This document shows positions 11,881 through 22,935 of a stretch of 64,000 nucleotides of DNA, in pieces. The position numbers were made by a program, and so were the translations under genes. The DNA comes from Tenrec ecaudatus. Lineage: Eukaryota; Chordata; Mammalia; Afrosoricida; Tenrecidae. Location of the stretch: contig NC_134545.1 of the NCBI RefSeq assembly GCF_050624435.1, forward strand, positions 85,836,063 to 85,900,062, written 5' to 3'. Every line of letters starts with the position of its first letter. Positions within the stretch are counted from its first letter, which is position 1. The notes under the pieces were generated by a model that was not told the origin of the DNA, ran no database searches, and was given only the letters and a program-made list of their open reading frames with translations.

Positions 11881-12268
11881 CCGGGCCTCCCTCTCGCGCC
11901 CCCCCCACCGCCCCTCCCCCGCGCTGTCATTCACCCCGCTCCTCTCTGCGCGCAGCCAATGGAGAGACCGGGCCGAAACGGCGAGGCTCGCTCGCACCGG
12001 GCTTTTTCGCCGGGTGATTGATGTCCCAGAGTCAACAGCCAGCGAGCAGCCGGAGAGGGGAAGGAGCAGCCGGAGAAGGGAGGAATACGGCGCCCCCTCG
12101 CTCCCTCCCCTCCCCCTATTTTCGCCCTCCCAGCGCACTTCGCCTCCAAGTCTCCGCGCAGCCGGGCGCCGCTGCTGCCTCCGCGCCCCTGCGCGCTGCC
12201 CCGGAGCCCCGCGCCGCGAGCGCCGCCGCCCGGCCCCCTCCCACCACCCCAGCGGGGCCGGGGCCAGC
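11880..12268 (+). promoter_or_regulatory. TLX1: TLX1 CpG-island promoter and 5' UTR
   Basis: A dense CpG island runs from about 11800 to 12880. A CCAAT box lies at 11956-11960, a PBX-HOX consensus TGATTGAT at 12015-12022, and several GC boxes lie within 12100-12250. No TATA box is obvious, as expected for an island promoter. The start site is not visible from sequence. It is probably between the CCAAT box and about 12100. The frame upstream of the chosen ATG stays open back to 11576, so the ATG was chosen by homology. Confidence 0.7.
12015..12022 (+). promoter_or_regulatory. PBX-HOX composite site TGATTGAT
   Basis: An exact TGATTGAT, the PBX/HOX heterodimer consensus, lies 247 bp before the start codon. 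TLX1 itself carries an FPWM PBX-contact motif, so autoregulation or control by a HOX-PBX pair is possible but not shown. Confidence 0.4.
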
Positions 12269-12824
12269 ATGGAGCACCTGGGGCCGCATCACCTCCACCC
12301 GGGCCACGCGGAGCCCATCAGCTTCGGCATCGACCAGATCCTCAACAGCCCGGACCAAGGCGGCTGCATGGGGCCGGCCTCGCGCCTGCAGGACGGAGAA
12401 TATGGCCTTGGCTGCTTGGTCGGAGGCGCTTACGCTTACGGCGGCGGGGGCCCCGCGGCCGGGGCGGGGGCCGGGGGCGCGGGGGCTTACGGCGCTGGTG
12501 CCCCCGGCGGCCCAGCGGGCGGTGGCGGCGGCGGCGCCTGCAGCATGGGCCCGCTGGCCGGCTCGTACAACGTGAACATGGCCTTGGCCGGCGGTCCCGG
12601 TCCGGGCGGCGGCGGCGGCGGCGGCAGCGGCGGGGGGGCGCTGAGCGCCGCGGGAGTGATCCGAGTCCCAGCACACAGGCCGCTCGCCGGAGCCGTGGCC
12701 CACCCCCAGTCCCTGGCCACCGGTCTGCCCACCGTGCCCCCCGTGCCTGGCGTCAACAATCTCACCGGCCTCACCTTCCCCTGGATGGAGAGTAACCGCA
12801 GATACACAAAGGACAGGTTCACAG
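12269..12824 (+). CDS. TLX1: TLX1 coding exon 1
   Basis: Encodes residues 1-185 plus one base. It runs from the ATG to ...KDRFT and a consensus acag/gtgagt donor. It contains the Eh1 motif, the Gly/Ala tract and FPWM. The Gly/Ala tract is made of GGC/GCG codons and is the main source of the length difference from human. Confidence 0.97.
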
Positions 12825-15800
12825 GTGAGTCCGGCCAGCGTGCGCCCCGCCTGGCCGCGGCCCGGCCTCAGCGCCACCCTTCCCTAGCTCCGTGGCACCC
12901 CGCAAGCCCCGCGGCGCGCCAGGGCGCCCAGCTTCTGTTTGGCTTCCCCAAGTTCAGCGGCTCTCCCGCCACCTCTCTGTGCTCTACGCGGGGCCCCTCT
13001 CCGCCTGTCCCGCAGGAGCCTAGCTCTGAGAAGCCCTCCCGGCTCCCCTCTGAGGATCCCAGAGCCAGAGCAGGCAGAAGGAAGGGGGACATAGTTTCAC
13101 GGCTGCCTTCCTCTGCCTTCTGGGCTCGGAAATGCCGGAGAAAGGGCGCGAGGTGAACCACGAACTCCGTTTCTCTGACCTGCCAACGTTCTCGGGCCCA
13201 GCTGGCCAGCGCGATTCCTCAGAGCCCCTAAATCAGACACAAGGAAAGAACAGGTCCCCCACCTCTCGTCTCTGTGAGCACAAGCAGCGCTCGGAGCTCC
13301 TCCTGGGGCCCGGTCCAGCCGCCCGGCCCGCAAAGGCTTGAAGTCCTGGGAAAGCTGCAGAACCGCCGGGGCCTCGCTTCTCCGGGGATGGTGGCAGAGC
13401 TGGCTGAGCCACCTAGGGCCAGCTCGCGCTTCCCACTGGCCCACCCCTGTTCCCTCCGGCATGAGTAATGCACTGTCCCGGGCAGCGATCGATCTATAGG
13501 CAGCGGCGGGAGGATGGCTCCCAGGACGGTTACACACAGGGCCACCGCGCCACGCCGTGCTTGCCGCTGCTGCTAGGCGCCTCTGCCGCTCGCTCAGCTT
13601 TCGCTCTGGGCTCTGGACTCTGGTTCTCATGCAATTCCCACTTCTCATTCCTCTTCGAGTTTGCCCATTCCAGACCGACCGTGACCCTCTTTCCCTGGTC
13701 CAAGCTCCCGAGCCCTGCAGGGAAGCGGGCACGAGTTCAGCCCAGGCTCACTGACTGGGCCTTAGAGGTGGGAGGCAGGAGGCCCACGCTGCTGCCCAAG
13801 CAACGTAGGACTCCCGAACTGCCCGGCTCCAGGACTGAAGGGTAGAAGAGGGTGAGGGACACATTGCCTGAGTGGGAGATGCAGCTTCCAGCTAGACCCT
13901 GGGTTAGGAGACATCAACATACTCCAGGCCCTTTGGGCCAGGCTGCCCAGGCAGGCCTACTGCCGCAGGAACCTGGGCCCAGATTCTGAGTTGGTGGCAG
14001 GAAGTAGAAACAGGGAGAAGTGCTGTTTCTCTGGGTCTTCAGGAGAGACCCTTCATTTCAGGGCCCCAGCACCTCTCCTCTGGACCCTCACTCAGTTCTC
14101 CCACATTTGGGGAGATAGTAGCCAGGGCCTAGCACCCTTCTCTTCCCACCTAGGCCAGGCCAAGACCTGATGGGTTCCACTAAACTCCAGTCACCTACTG
14201 TTTCCATCTCTGGGGAGTGCTACTCAACAGCGGGCCTCCCAGAGGAAGCCACAGTCCAGCCCAGGCGGCTGCTTCCCTCCTGGAGAATATGGCAGGAGCC
14301 TGACTCCAGTGGGCCCTGCCTGAGTCTGCTTAACTGGCCGTGCTGCTGCCCGGCCTGACTGGGCTATAGCTCTCCAAGTTTGTGGCTGGTGTGTGTGTGG
14401 TGTCTGCCGGCGTTGATGTGTGGAGGACCCTTGGGTCTGAGAGTCTTGCTGAGCAGGGCCTCTTAATGTTGGGAAACCTCCTTGAGCCTAGAGACCTGAG
14501 CCTGCTGGGACTATGACCTTTAACTGTCTACAGGTTTCCCCCTCCGAGGAGCATGGAGGTGGCCCCAGCCCGGGCCTCACCTGGGGGCTAGAGAAGCTTC
14601 TGTGGTGTTGGCTGCAGCAGCGGTGCTGGAGGGGCGGGAGGGGCCGTTCCTGCCCCAGGCTTGACTCTGTGGGCGGTTGGGGGCTCACTCACGCCCCAGC
14701 TCTGAGATCCTGTGCTAGCTCAATCGCGGGGTGTCGGGCCTGGGACGCCTCCTGACGCTCTGCCGCTTGCCTCTGCCGTCTGTCTGTCTCCCGCTCCAGT
14801 GGCCCTCTCACCCTTCACTGTAACACGCCGTATAGGTCACCCCTATCAGAACCGGACGCCCCCTAAGAAGAAGAAGCCACGCACATCCTTCACGCGCCTG
14901 CAGATCTGCGAGCTGGAGAAGCGCTTCCACCGCCAGAAGTACCTGGCCTCGGCAGAGCGCGCAGCCCTGGCCAAAGCGCTCAAAATGACCGACGCGCAGG
15001 TCAAAACCTGGTTCCAGAACCGCAGGACGAAGTGGAGGTGAGCTCTCACAAGCGGGCGCCTACACTGGAGCCAGTTGCGGCTACCTGATCGGTCCCAGGA
15101 GCTGGAGACACCAGCAGTCCAGCCCCTGGGGAGCAGGAGACCCCAGTGGCAGCCCGGGCAATTGTCCTCCTCCATCTCACACCCTCGACTTTAGGCCAGC
15201 ATACCTTGCTGGGGGAGACAGGCACCTGCAGCAGTCTCTACATAGCCAGTGCTCTGCCAGGCCCGAGGGGCTTTGCGTTTGCCCAAACTCTGGCTTCCAG
15301 GAGACCTGAGGCAGGCTGGCTGGCGCCTGGTGGCCATGCTCCAGCCTGGAGGCCCAGGGAAAGGGCTAGGCCCTCCCCAGATGCCTGGCCTCAACCCCCC
15401 ACCCCCCAGCCACCCCCAGGAGGGGAAAATCAATCTGCACCGGCTGTGGGGGTGAGGGTTCCTCGGGTCTCCTGAAAGGGGGAATCAATCAGGAGCAGCT
15501 GGGAGTGTGTGTGAGAGCGAGATTTCTCTCTGCTCCAGTCACCCACCCAGGACTGCACTTACTACAAACTGGCTGTCCTCCCCACATACAGACATCCTTT
15601 TTCCTCTCTCCCAAACGGACTTGCAGCGTCCCCTACACAGCACTTTCCCGGGCTGCACCTTCTTGGCACCCCCCATCCTGGCACCCCCCTGTACCCTTCA
15701 CATCTGGCCTGGGGAAGCCCCTGAGAGTCTGGCCGGAGTCAGAGTCGGGTGGGGCGGGAGGAAGGAATTGGAGTTTCCTCTTGTACTGTATGAAGGAGAG

Positions 15801-17437
15801 GAATCTACCCGCCCAGCGGCGGCGGCAGAGGAAGCCACAGCCCCAGCGTCTCTGTCCCCCACCCCCCAACATTCTTGTCCTTGAGAATGGGTGGGGGACA
15901 GGGCCTTAGACCTCTGCAAAGCTAGAAAGAGGAGCAAGGACTAGCCTGGTGTGCCTGAGTTTAAGGGGGTGGGGTGCCATTGGGGTTCCCTAAGTCTACA
16001 GAGGGCTGCAGCCTTTGGGGAGGGAAGCTGAAAGAGGGGGAGCAACCAGGACTGACCACCAAGATGGGGGTGGGCTTTAAAGAGGGTGGGAGAGTGGGAG
16101 AGATTGGGATATGCAAAGAGAGAACCTGAAACACAACGGGGTGGGGGGGGGAGGAGATAGATACCCCAGGGAAACGAGAGAATTCTGGCAGCCCATAGGA
16201 GTCTTATTTATAATAAAGAAAAGCACAGGGGTGACTAAGTCCTCCATATTCGTTTCAAACGAATTCCCTTCATTCTGAGTGAAGGAAGGGGGTGGGGTGA
16301 GAGAAAAAAAATGAGATAAAGACACAAAGCATAAAGGAAGAAAAACATTCAGGCAGCTGGAACTGCAGGAGAGAAGGGGAAGACGGGCAAAAAGACACGA
16401 GGAGCAAGGCGAGTAGGGAGGCACAGAGCAGGCGGCGGCCACGGTTGGAGAGGCCCTTGCTGGCTTCCCGCGGCCTCATCGATCGCCTACAAATTGCTTC
16501 TGGAGGCCCCGGGGACCCCCATTAGGTCTGTCCACCTTAGAGACAGACGTTTGATCTCAGTTGACGGAATGGAGGGGTGGCATTAAATGGAGTAAGTGAG
16601 TCATCACCTCCCTTCCTGAGAGGAAGCTGCTGCCCAGTGGAGCCCCCGAAGGACTCTAGGGTGCAGGGCCAGGGAGGTCTGGGAGCTGGGAGAAATCCTG
16701 GGGAAGCCTGAGGGGAGGAGATTCCTGGGCCACTTTTACTTGCCCGGACTTTTCCTCTTGGCCTCAGTGTCAGGCCCCCCAAGGGAGAGGAGACTCCCCG
16801 GCCAATCCCATGGGGCTGGACCTCGCCTCTCAGCCCCAATATATGGCCCCCCCCCTCAAGCTGGGTACTAAGCCTGGGCTCCTTGGGGTCTCAGGGGAGG
16901 GAGGCTCCGCGACAACTAGGCCACAATCACCATAGGTCTGGCCCACGGCTGGTGGGATGTGGAAGCTGCGCCTTGAGGGATGCCCCTTCAGCATGGGCCT
17001 GGCTGACTTGACCTGCTCCTGGAGGCACCTCCTTTCTATCCACTTTGGGAGCAGGTTTCCAGGCGTCATTGGCGCCGGGCATCGCCTATAGAGGAGCCAT
17101 GCCCCCTCAGGCTCTCTCCACAGAGGCTGGGGACCAGAGTCAGCAGGAGGGAGGTGGGTGGGGGGCGGGGGGGGGTGCTGGCAGGTAACCGCGCGGCGGC
17201 TTGTCCTGGTGCAGGCGGCAGACGGCGGAGGAGCGCGAGGCCGAGAGGCAGCAGGCGAACCGCATCCTCCTGCAGCTGCAGCAGGAAGCCTTCCAGAAGA
17301 GCCTGGCGCAGCCGCTGCCTGCCGACCCCCTGTGCGTGCACAACTCGTCGCTCTTCGCCCTGCAGAACCTGCAGCCGTGGTCCGACGACTCCACTAAGAT
17401 CACCAGCGTCACGTCCGTGGCGTCGGCTTGCGAGTGA
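12269..17437 (+). CDS. TLX1: TLX1 (HOX11) homeobox transcription factor, three coding exons
   Basis: TLX1 encodes a nuclear DNA-binding transcription factor. From established knowledge it is needed for spleen formation, specifies dorsal spinal and hindbrain neurons, and is a T-cell leukaemia oncogene in human. Coding exons are 12269-12824, 14800-15037 and 17215-17437, giving 338 residues against about 330 in human. The N-terminus holds an Eh1-like SFGIDQIL repressor motif (18-25), then a Gly/Ala-rich stretch (about 57-130) and the PBX-contact motif FPWM (170-173). The homeodomain is at about 209-268, with invariant W48, F49, N51 and R53 and the family-diagnostic threonine 47 (QVKTWFQN). The C-terminal tail ends in SVASACE. 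The start has a strong Kozak context (A at -3, G at +4). All four splice sites are GT/AG with matching phases (1 and 2). No stops or frameshifts are seen, so the gene looks intact. The TLX3 and TLX2 paralogues differ around the homeodomain and C-terminus, which makes TLX1 firm. Confidence 0.98.
12825..14799 (+). other. TLX1: TLX1 intron 1 (1975 bp)
   Basis: A phase 1 intron with a gtgagt donor and a cccgctccag acceptor preceded by tgtctgtctc. CpG-rich near the donor, with no transposable element recognised. A second AG lies downstream at 14834-14835 (tatag), in the same frame. Confidence 0.9.
14800..15037 (+). CDS. TLX1: TLX1 coding exon 2 (homeodomain)
   Basis: Encodes [12 protein letters not shown], then [14 protein letters not shown] and homeodomain positions 1 to 57. 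It ends aagtggag/gtgagc. The [12 protein letters not shown] segment is conserved in TLX3 ([11 protein letters not shown]), which supports the upstream acceptor. The downstream tatag acceptor would remove exactly these 12 residues in frame. Confidence 0.96.
15425..15495. promoter_or_regulatory. Paired PBX-type sites in TLX1 intron 2
   Basis: ATCAATCA (reverse complement of TGATTGAT) lies at 15484-15491, with a related ATCAATCT about 55 bp upstream. The same octamer occurs in the TLX1 promoter at 12015. Occupancy is inferred. Confidence 0.3.
16185..16345. promoter_or_regulatory. AT-rich intronic block with a perfect 17-bp palindrome
   Basis: ATTCGTTTCAAACGAAT (16248-16264) is a perfect inverted repeat around a central C. 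It follows ttatttataataaagaaaag (about 16204). The block stands out from GC-rich flanks and is a candidate intronic enhancer or dimer-binding site. Confidence 0.35.
17215..17437 (+). CDS. TLX1: TLX1 coding exon 3
   Basis: Completes the homeodomain (RRQT) and encodes [19 protein letters not shown], a leucine/glutamine-rich helical stretch, then [13 protein letters not shown] and the SVASACE C-terminus, with TGA at 17435-17437. Confidence 0.97.
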
Positions 17438-18262
17438 GCCTGCGCTCTGTCCCCGCGGGACCCTGGGCCCAGAGCCAGGACTCGGCCCCTCCGGTCATGG
17501 ACCACACGCTGGAGGCCCGCAGAGCCCTTCCGCACTGACCCACGTCCTGTCCTCCCTCCGGCCGCTCTCTACTCCGTGGAAGAGGAGAGAAGCCCCAGGC
17601 AGAACTTGAGAATCCTTCCCTGGCGCCTGGGCAGCTGCAAGCCTGTCGGAGCTGCTGGGATCCTCCTCTGTTTGCATCTGTTTTATTTCATTCAGATTTT
17701 TAATGTGGGCCTAGGGAAATGTGTGTGTGTGGGGGGAGGGTGTTGGACTAAGAGTGCCCAGGTCCCCAGGCTGCCATCTGAACTCACCCTGGGGAAACCC
17801 CTTCTGTGCCCCACTGTGCATTACACACAGACACCCACAGGCCCACATAGCCAATGACAAGGTGGTCTCTCCCTTGTTACCCTAGAGCCACACCCAGCAG
17901 GGGACATGGCAGAGGGGCTCTAACAAGGGGCCCTATCAGTCATACCCTGCCTCAATACCAGGCCCAAGTGAGGGGGTCACTCAGACACCCTCTGGGTAGC
18001 ATGGCTCCCACCCCCTCCAAAGACAAGGTCACAGTCATCCCACCATAGCAGCCAAACAAAGTCACTTGCCTTCCGGGCCCCACCGCACCCAGTATGCACA
18101 GGCGGGGTTTCACACCAGCTCACAAACTCAGCCATTTCTCCAGATCCTGTTCATAGGGCAGGGGCATTAAGTTATGCACTTATAAGGTGTTTTCTGTGTA
18201 ACCATTTTATAAAGTGCTTGTGTAATTTATGTGAAACAAATAAAACTCTCCGGATCCGGAGT
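17438..18262 (+). other. TLX1: TLX1 3' UTR
   Basis: Sequence from the stop codon to the likely cleavage site. Its last part is AT-rich (tttataaagtgcttgtgtaa, about 18207) and leads into the poly-A signal, so the UTR is about 0.8 kb. Confidence 0.75.
18239..18244 (+). terminator. TLX1: TLX1 poly-A signal AATAAA
   Basis: An AATAAA hexamer is followed within about 20 bp by a GT/CT-containing downstream region. It is the first canonical signal after the stop codon. Confidence 0.75.
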
Positions 18263-20200
18263 CAGGGCTGCCTGCTCCTCTCAGAGCCCGGCACCTTGAA
18301 GCTACTCCCATTTGCTGCTGGCTGGTGCTGCCCGATAGCAACTCAACTTGTATTTGGACTTGGGGACCCTGGGAGGTAGAACCTCAGAGTCTGGAGAGAG
18401 AAAAGTAAAGGGACAGACTGAGGACAGAACAGAAGGAGGAAGGAGAGCCAGGTCACTTCTGCTAGAGAAGATGTGATGTAAGGTTGTATGTTTGTGTGTG
18501 TGTGTGTGTGCACGCGTGCACACGGCAAACGTATTGTAAGTTTGTGATCAGGTGAAGGTCAGGCCCTTACTAATAGTGGATGTTTGTAATGATGTTTAAG
18601 TGTAATTGTTTTTGCAATTGTATATAAATGTGTAAATGTTTTTGCTTAAACTACAAACAGAAACTACCATTTATGCATGAGTTTGTAGTGGTGGGAGGTA
18701 TAAGATCTTGTGTGAATGCGATTGTGACCTGATTGTGACCCTTTGGACAAGAGTGTGGTCACCTCTCCATGGTAAGGGTATATGAATCACGTGTTCATTT
18801 GGGAGAGGGTATATTAGCCTCTTCTTGTGAATCTATTTTTCTGTTACTATTTGCATGCGTATTATCTGTGCCGATGTCCATGCTATTGTGTGTGTGTGTG
18901 CACGGTGTATATTTTAAGGGTGGATACTTGTGTGGTGAGTGGGGACTCATTGTGGAAGATTGTCCCTTGGCTACAGGGTCCTCTGTAAGTGAGGGTAATT
19001 GTGTGTTCAAGCTCTACATGGTGGTGAGGTGATAGTGTGTGAACGGACCTTATGGGGGACTGACATCTGCCAGAACTTCTGGGAGTCTAAGCCTGTTGCA
19101 GCAGGCTGTGGGCTGAGGCCCAGGGAGTCAGGAGTTGAGACTGGATTCTGTGGGCCCCAAAGCAGGTCTCCCTGGCTCCCAGCCACGGTCTGACCCTGGG
19201 AGGGACCTAAAGTGGTTTCACCAGTCATAGCAGCAGCCTGGGCTGTGGGTCCGTGCACTCCCCAGCTGCCCGGTGGGGCACAGGAGGCTCTTAGAAATGG
19301 AGAAGGCTTGCAGGTAGGACCTAGATGAGGCTGTGGGGCTGCTGTGGGTTTGTGGAGTTTTCTGCATGGACCGAGATCCCCGAGATCCACCTTATTCTAC
19401 CCTACTACCATACAAGGGCTTCCACTTGCACTGGAGGCCACGGGGAACGGGGAGGCGAGATTTATTATAGCGCTCTCTGTTGCTATAACCCTTTTGGAGC
19501 TGGACTCTGTCTGGAGAAGAGGGTTGGAGGCTCAAAGGACTTGGGGTGGCGTAGGAGGGCCTCCGGGTCCTCCAGGCCGGTGATAGGGCATGTGTTGAAC
19601 ATTGGTGGTGGAGGGGGGGTGTCATTCGCTGAGCCCTGCCTGGAGTGGCTGCACCCACTATTGCGACCAGCACCTTGTCCTGCGAAATCCGGAAATGATT
19701 TCCTGAACTGCAGCGTTCACCTACTTCTATCTGGGCGGGTTGGGCTTTGTATGCGGCTCCCACAGAGGCAGGAGTGGTTGGGTCTAGCACTGTCTGGAGC
19801 ACTGTCAGAGTCTTGGGGATACGCCATCCTGGAGCTGCCAGACCCCAGAAGGGAAGGGGAAGGGGGGTGTTGATTTTCTCCTACTTCCCAAGCCGGAGCT
19901 GCCCCCTGTGCTGCGCTGGAGGCCTCTGGATAATTTCTGGGTACAGATTGTCCCAGCGCAGGCCCTGGGGTGGGGTGGGGTGAGAACGGGTTTCTACACA
20001 GTCACCCCAAACCAACTCAGGAGTCTCACTGCTGCCATGCCAGCGGAGACAAATTAAGCACAGTTGCCACCCCCAACTTGTCTCCTCCCCCCTCCCCATC
20101 CTCACCTACTGCCCAGCCGGCCTGTGCAGGCCTGGGCCCTAAAGCCCGCTGCCCCAAGACCCTGCCCAGTCTACTACGGGGAGGGGGGTTTGAGCCTGGG
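18263..20200. other. Intergenic DNA downstream of TLX1
   Basis: No gene seen. A GT run at 18493-18510 is followed by cacgcgtgcacac. Between 18540 and 19030 the sequence is rich in tgtgt and gtaat words but has no repeat I can name. Confidence 0.45.
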
Positions 20201-20730
20201 AAGCGGGACCCCCAGTCCCAGTCTCCAGCGCCCGACAGACACAGCCGCCTAGGGTCCACTGGCACCGATGCCACCGTTTGCAGCCGGCGCTCTCTGCCTC
20301 CTGAGACCCGGCTCGCGCGCGCTCTCTCGGGGCCCCTCCGGCCGGCCTGGGCTTTCAGGCGCGGCCGCCTCCCCGGGCGCCCTGGGGCCGCGCAGGACTC
20401 CCAGCTCTCCGCCCAGAATTCGTTGGGCCGGAATCTCGCCGAATACGCCGAGCAGCAGCGTATCCCGCGTCAGCCGAGCGCGTCTGGGCGCAGAGGGGCC
20501 AGGCCCGCGGCCGGGGCACGTGGGGTGGGGGCCGGAGGGAAGGGGGCTGAGAAGGGTCACTGCCGGGCCAACAACCCCCAGGTCTGTCCGGAACTCGGGA
20601 GTTTTCGAAAGCCCGCACCGCCCTGGCCTTCCAAGGTGCCTGCCGGAAATGATAGATCAAGATACAAGTAGTTACGAACAGAAACCGACGCATTAAGCGA
20701 ATGCGCCTGTGAGTGTGTGTAAAGACGCCG
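20200..20730. promoter_or_regulatory. CpG island downstream of TLX1
   Basis: Very high CpG density at about 20270-20560 (runs such as cggctcgcgcgcgctctctc). It is followed by an unusually AT-rich, non-repetitive stretch at 20645-20705 (aatgatagatcaagatacaa, then gacgcattaagcgaatgcgc). It could mark an unannotated promoter or a Polycomb-type CpG island, common near developmental genes. No exon is recognised. Confidence 0.45.
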
Positions 20731-22370
20731 GGAGAAAAAGGGCCAACAGACCTACCCGTGTAGAAAGTCCCGCTTCCTCCCTCGGCCTGGTGCGATGCAC
20801 AGGCCACCTTTCCCAGGCCAGCAAGCCCCAGAGTGAGGGGGCGAGCAGCGCTGGGGGTCCTGGGGCCGCCGGGACAAAGGGTCGCACCCGGAGAATCTGG
20901 CTCAACCTGTTAACTATAATAGTGGCTTTGTGTGGCCAGATCCGGGCTTGGGGGTGTGGGGCACGCCACTGGCCTGTGATACCCGGCTGTGACAACGAGG
21001 GTGGAGTTCGGGCTGGCCCGGGACTCCCTCGCGGTGGCGGGAGTGATCTACAGGTGGTTGAGGCAGGTTCCCTGTGCAGGAGACTGCAGCGTAGGGACCG
21101 TTTGCAACGTTGTACAACGCTGTAGAGTAGCCGGGACAGCTGTGGCCACGCTGCAGGACAGCTGGGGGCGGGCTGTGGCCCCAGGGCTGCTGCTGGAGGA
21201 CCACTTCATCCAAAGAAAGAAGCCCCCTCCCTCCTGTTGTCTGCACAGCCACATCCACACCACTTCTGCTCTCCCAAGCAACCCCCCCTCCCCCACCACA
21301 CACCCCTCTCCAAATCCTGTCCATTCCCTTGGACTCCCAGGCAGCCAGTGATCTCACCCCCTCCGCACTTTAGGCAGGGCTAAGCTGTCTGAGAGTCTGG
21401 ATTCCCCGGCCAGGCCACCGCCTGAAAAACTGGTAGGAGCTGCCCCAGTTTTCCTGCTGGGCTTTCAACGGCTGCCAGGGGTGGTCCCAGCCGGTAAAAG
21501 GAGTTTACCCTCCTCCCACCCCCTCAGTCCAGCCGGTATCTGAGTCCAGGGAGGCCCCTGGTACCGGCCACCTGCATCCCTGCCTGGATTCCTTATCCTG
21601 GGGATTCCTTAAAGAATAGGCTAGAGCCAGCAAGGGGTTTCCAAGAGGCTCTGAGCCTCTTGGATGGAGTTGGGGTGGGCTGGTGATCCACAGGGTTCTG
21701 GGTATCCATGTTGGGTAAGGGTGTGTATCAACTCCCACCTCCCACTCGTACTATTGAGTACCACCCCCCCACACACCCCGATTGGGCAACAGCGGGGGGG
21801 GGGGGGTGTAATGTCACACGCGGGAGCTACAGGTGTGCAGTGCCAAGGACACATGTCCACACGCACCCTTCACTGCGGGCGTCTATAGTGACTCTCACAA
21901 GCTCACTCTTCACGGCCTGCGGTGTCACCCCTTTAGTGTCACTCCTCCCCTCCCCTCCTGGCCCCAGCCCCTGCCCCGAGACCAGACGGAGGAGGGTCTA
22001 TCTCATTTGAGACCGGATGGGGGATTCCCTGGGCCGGAGCTTTAACTCCCCTCCCTGCAGTGGGAGTGGCAGTGGGACCCCAGGCGCCTAGGGTTGGGCT
22101 TGGGAAAGGTCGGGTGCTCTGGATTCCGGACAAGGACCCCAGAAAGGCCCAGGAAGTAGAGTCCTCTACGCTCCCCAGAAGCCCTAGGGAAAACCAGCCT
22201 GCTTGGGAAATGAGAAGGTTGGGAGAGGTGCAGGAGGCCAGGGCCCCCGCCTGCAACTTGAGTTAGAGGGAAGTCTTGGTGATCCTGTCCCCCGCCACCA
22301 CCCCCCTCCTGTTTCTATCTCAACGGTCCCAGAGCCCACGTTTCTTCGGTTGCTGGGGGAGGAGTCGCAG
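20731..22370. other. Intergenic DNA, no gene or repeat recognised
   Basis: GC-rich single-copy-looking sequence with a G13-type homopolymer at about 21793-21807. Nothing else is recognised. Confidence 0.45.
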
Positions 22371-22520
22371 CACCCAGAAGCTAGAGGCTGCAGCTCGCGG
22401 CGACCCAGAAGCGGGAACCCGAGCCGGAGCAGGAGCTGGGGCTGCGCCGCAGACCCGCACAAGTGAGTACGGCGCGCCCTCTAGGGGCCGCGGGGGGAGC
22501 GACGTCTGGAGCCGAGGACC
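22371..22520 (+). promoter_or_regulatory. Short CpG-rich block ending in a strong splice-donor-like site
   Basis: CpG-rich sequence leads to cacaa/gtgagtacgg, with GTGAGT at 22463-22468, which resembles a first exon and its donor. No protein similarity is seen, so a noncoding first exon is one possibility. Chance is the other. Confidence 0.3.
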
Positions 22521-22579
22521 TGGGACTTGCCGAACTCTATAGAGTTCAGGGGTGGCTCCCAACCACCCGGATGGATAAA

Positions 22580-22935
22580 AATAGCTAATATTAATAAATA
22601 ACACTTATTGACCACTTGTGTGTCAGGCACTGAGATGGACTTTAAAGAACGTTCCTAACAACCTCCCTATGAGGTCTCAACTCCAATTCTGCCGTCGAGT
22701 CCATTAAGCGATCTTCTGGGTCAACGGTGAACTGTCCCTGTGGGTTTCCTAGACTGGAACTCTGTATGGTAGCAGAAAGCCTCGTCTTTATCCCCCTTTG
22801 AGGTAGGTAATATTTTTTTGAGGTAGGTAATGTTTTTATCCCCATATCATAGACAAAGGAAACTGAAGGAAAGAGAAGGTAATTTCTATTGATTGCCTAA
22901 AGCTTCATCGGAACGGATGACAACCCAGAAATCGA
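22580..22935 (-). repeat. MIR/L2-type old repeat, split by an AfroSINE
   Basis: The left part has aacacttattgaccacttgt and caggcactgagatgg. The right part has tttttatccccatatcatag and acaaaggaaactgaaggaaa. Both match the antisense MIR-type core. A 14-bp duplication, ttgaggtaggtaat, occurs at about 22799 and 22820, beside the AfroSINE. Confidence 0.6.
22686..22800 (-). repeat. AfroSINE, partial
   Basis: Antisense with the tracts tgccgtcgagtccattaagc and gaactgtccctgtgggtttc, then agcagaaagcctcgtcttta. The tRNA-like head is missing. Confidence 0.8.

Larger units (their letters stand above)
15038..17214 (+). other. TLX1: TLX1 intron 2 (2177 bp)
   Basis: A phase 2 intron, gtgagc donor, gtgcag acceptor. 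It is free of recognised repeats. It holds paired ATCAATC motifs (15430 and 15484), an AT-rich block with a 17-bp palindrome (about 16190-16340), and a catcgatcgcctacaaattg stretch near 16476, which look like regulatory sequence. Confidence 0.85.

Noticed and set aside
11576-12268. N-terminal extension of the TLX1 frame
   Set aside because: The frame is open, but TLX1 proteins begin [12 protein letters not shown] at 12269, which has a strong Kozak context. The upstream translation is low-complexity promoter sequence.
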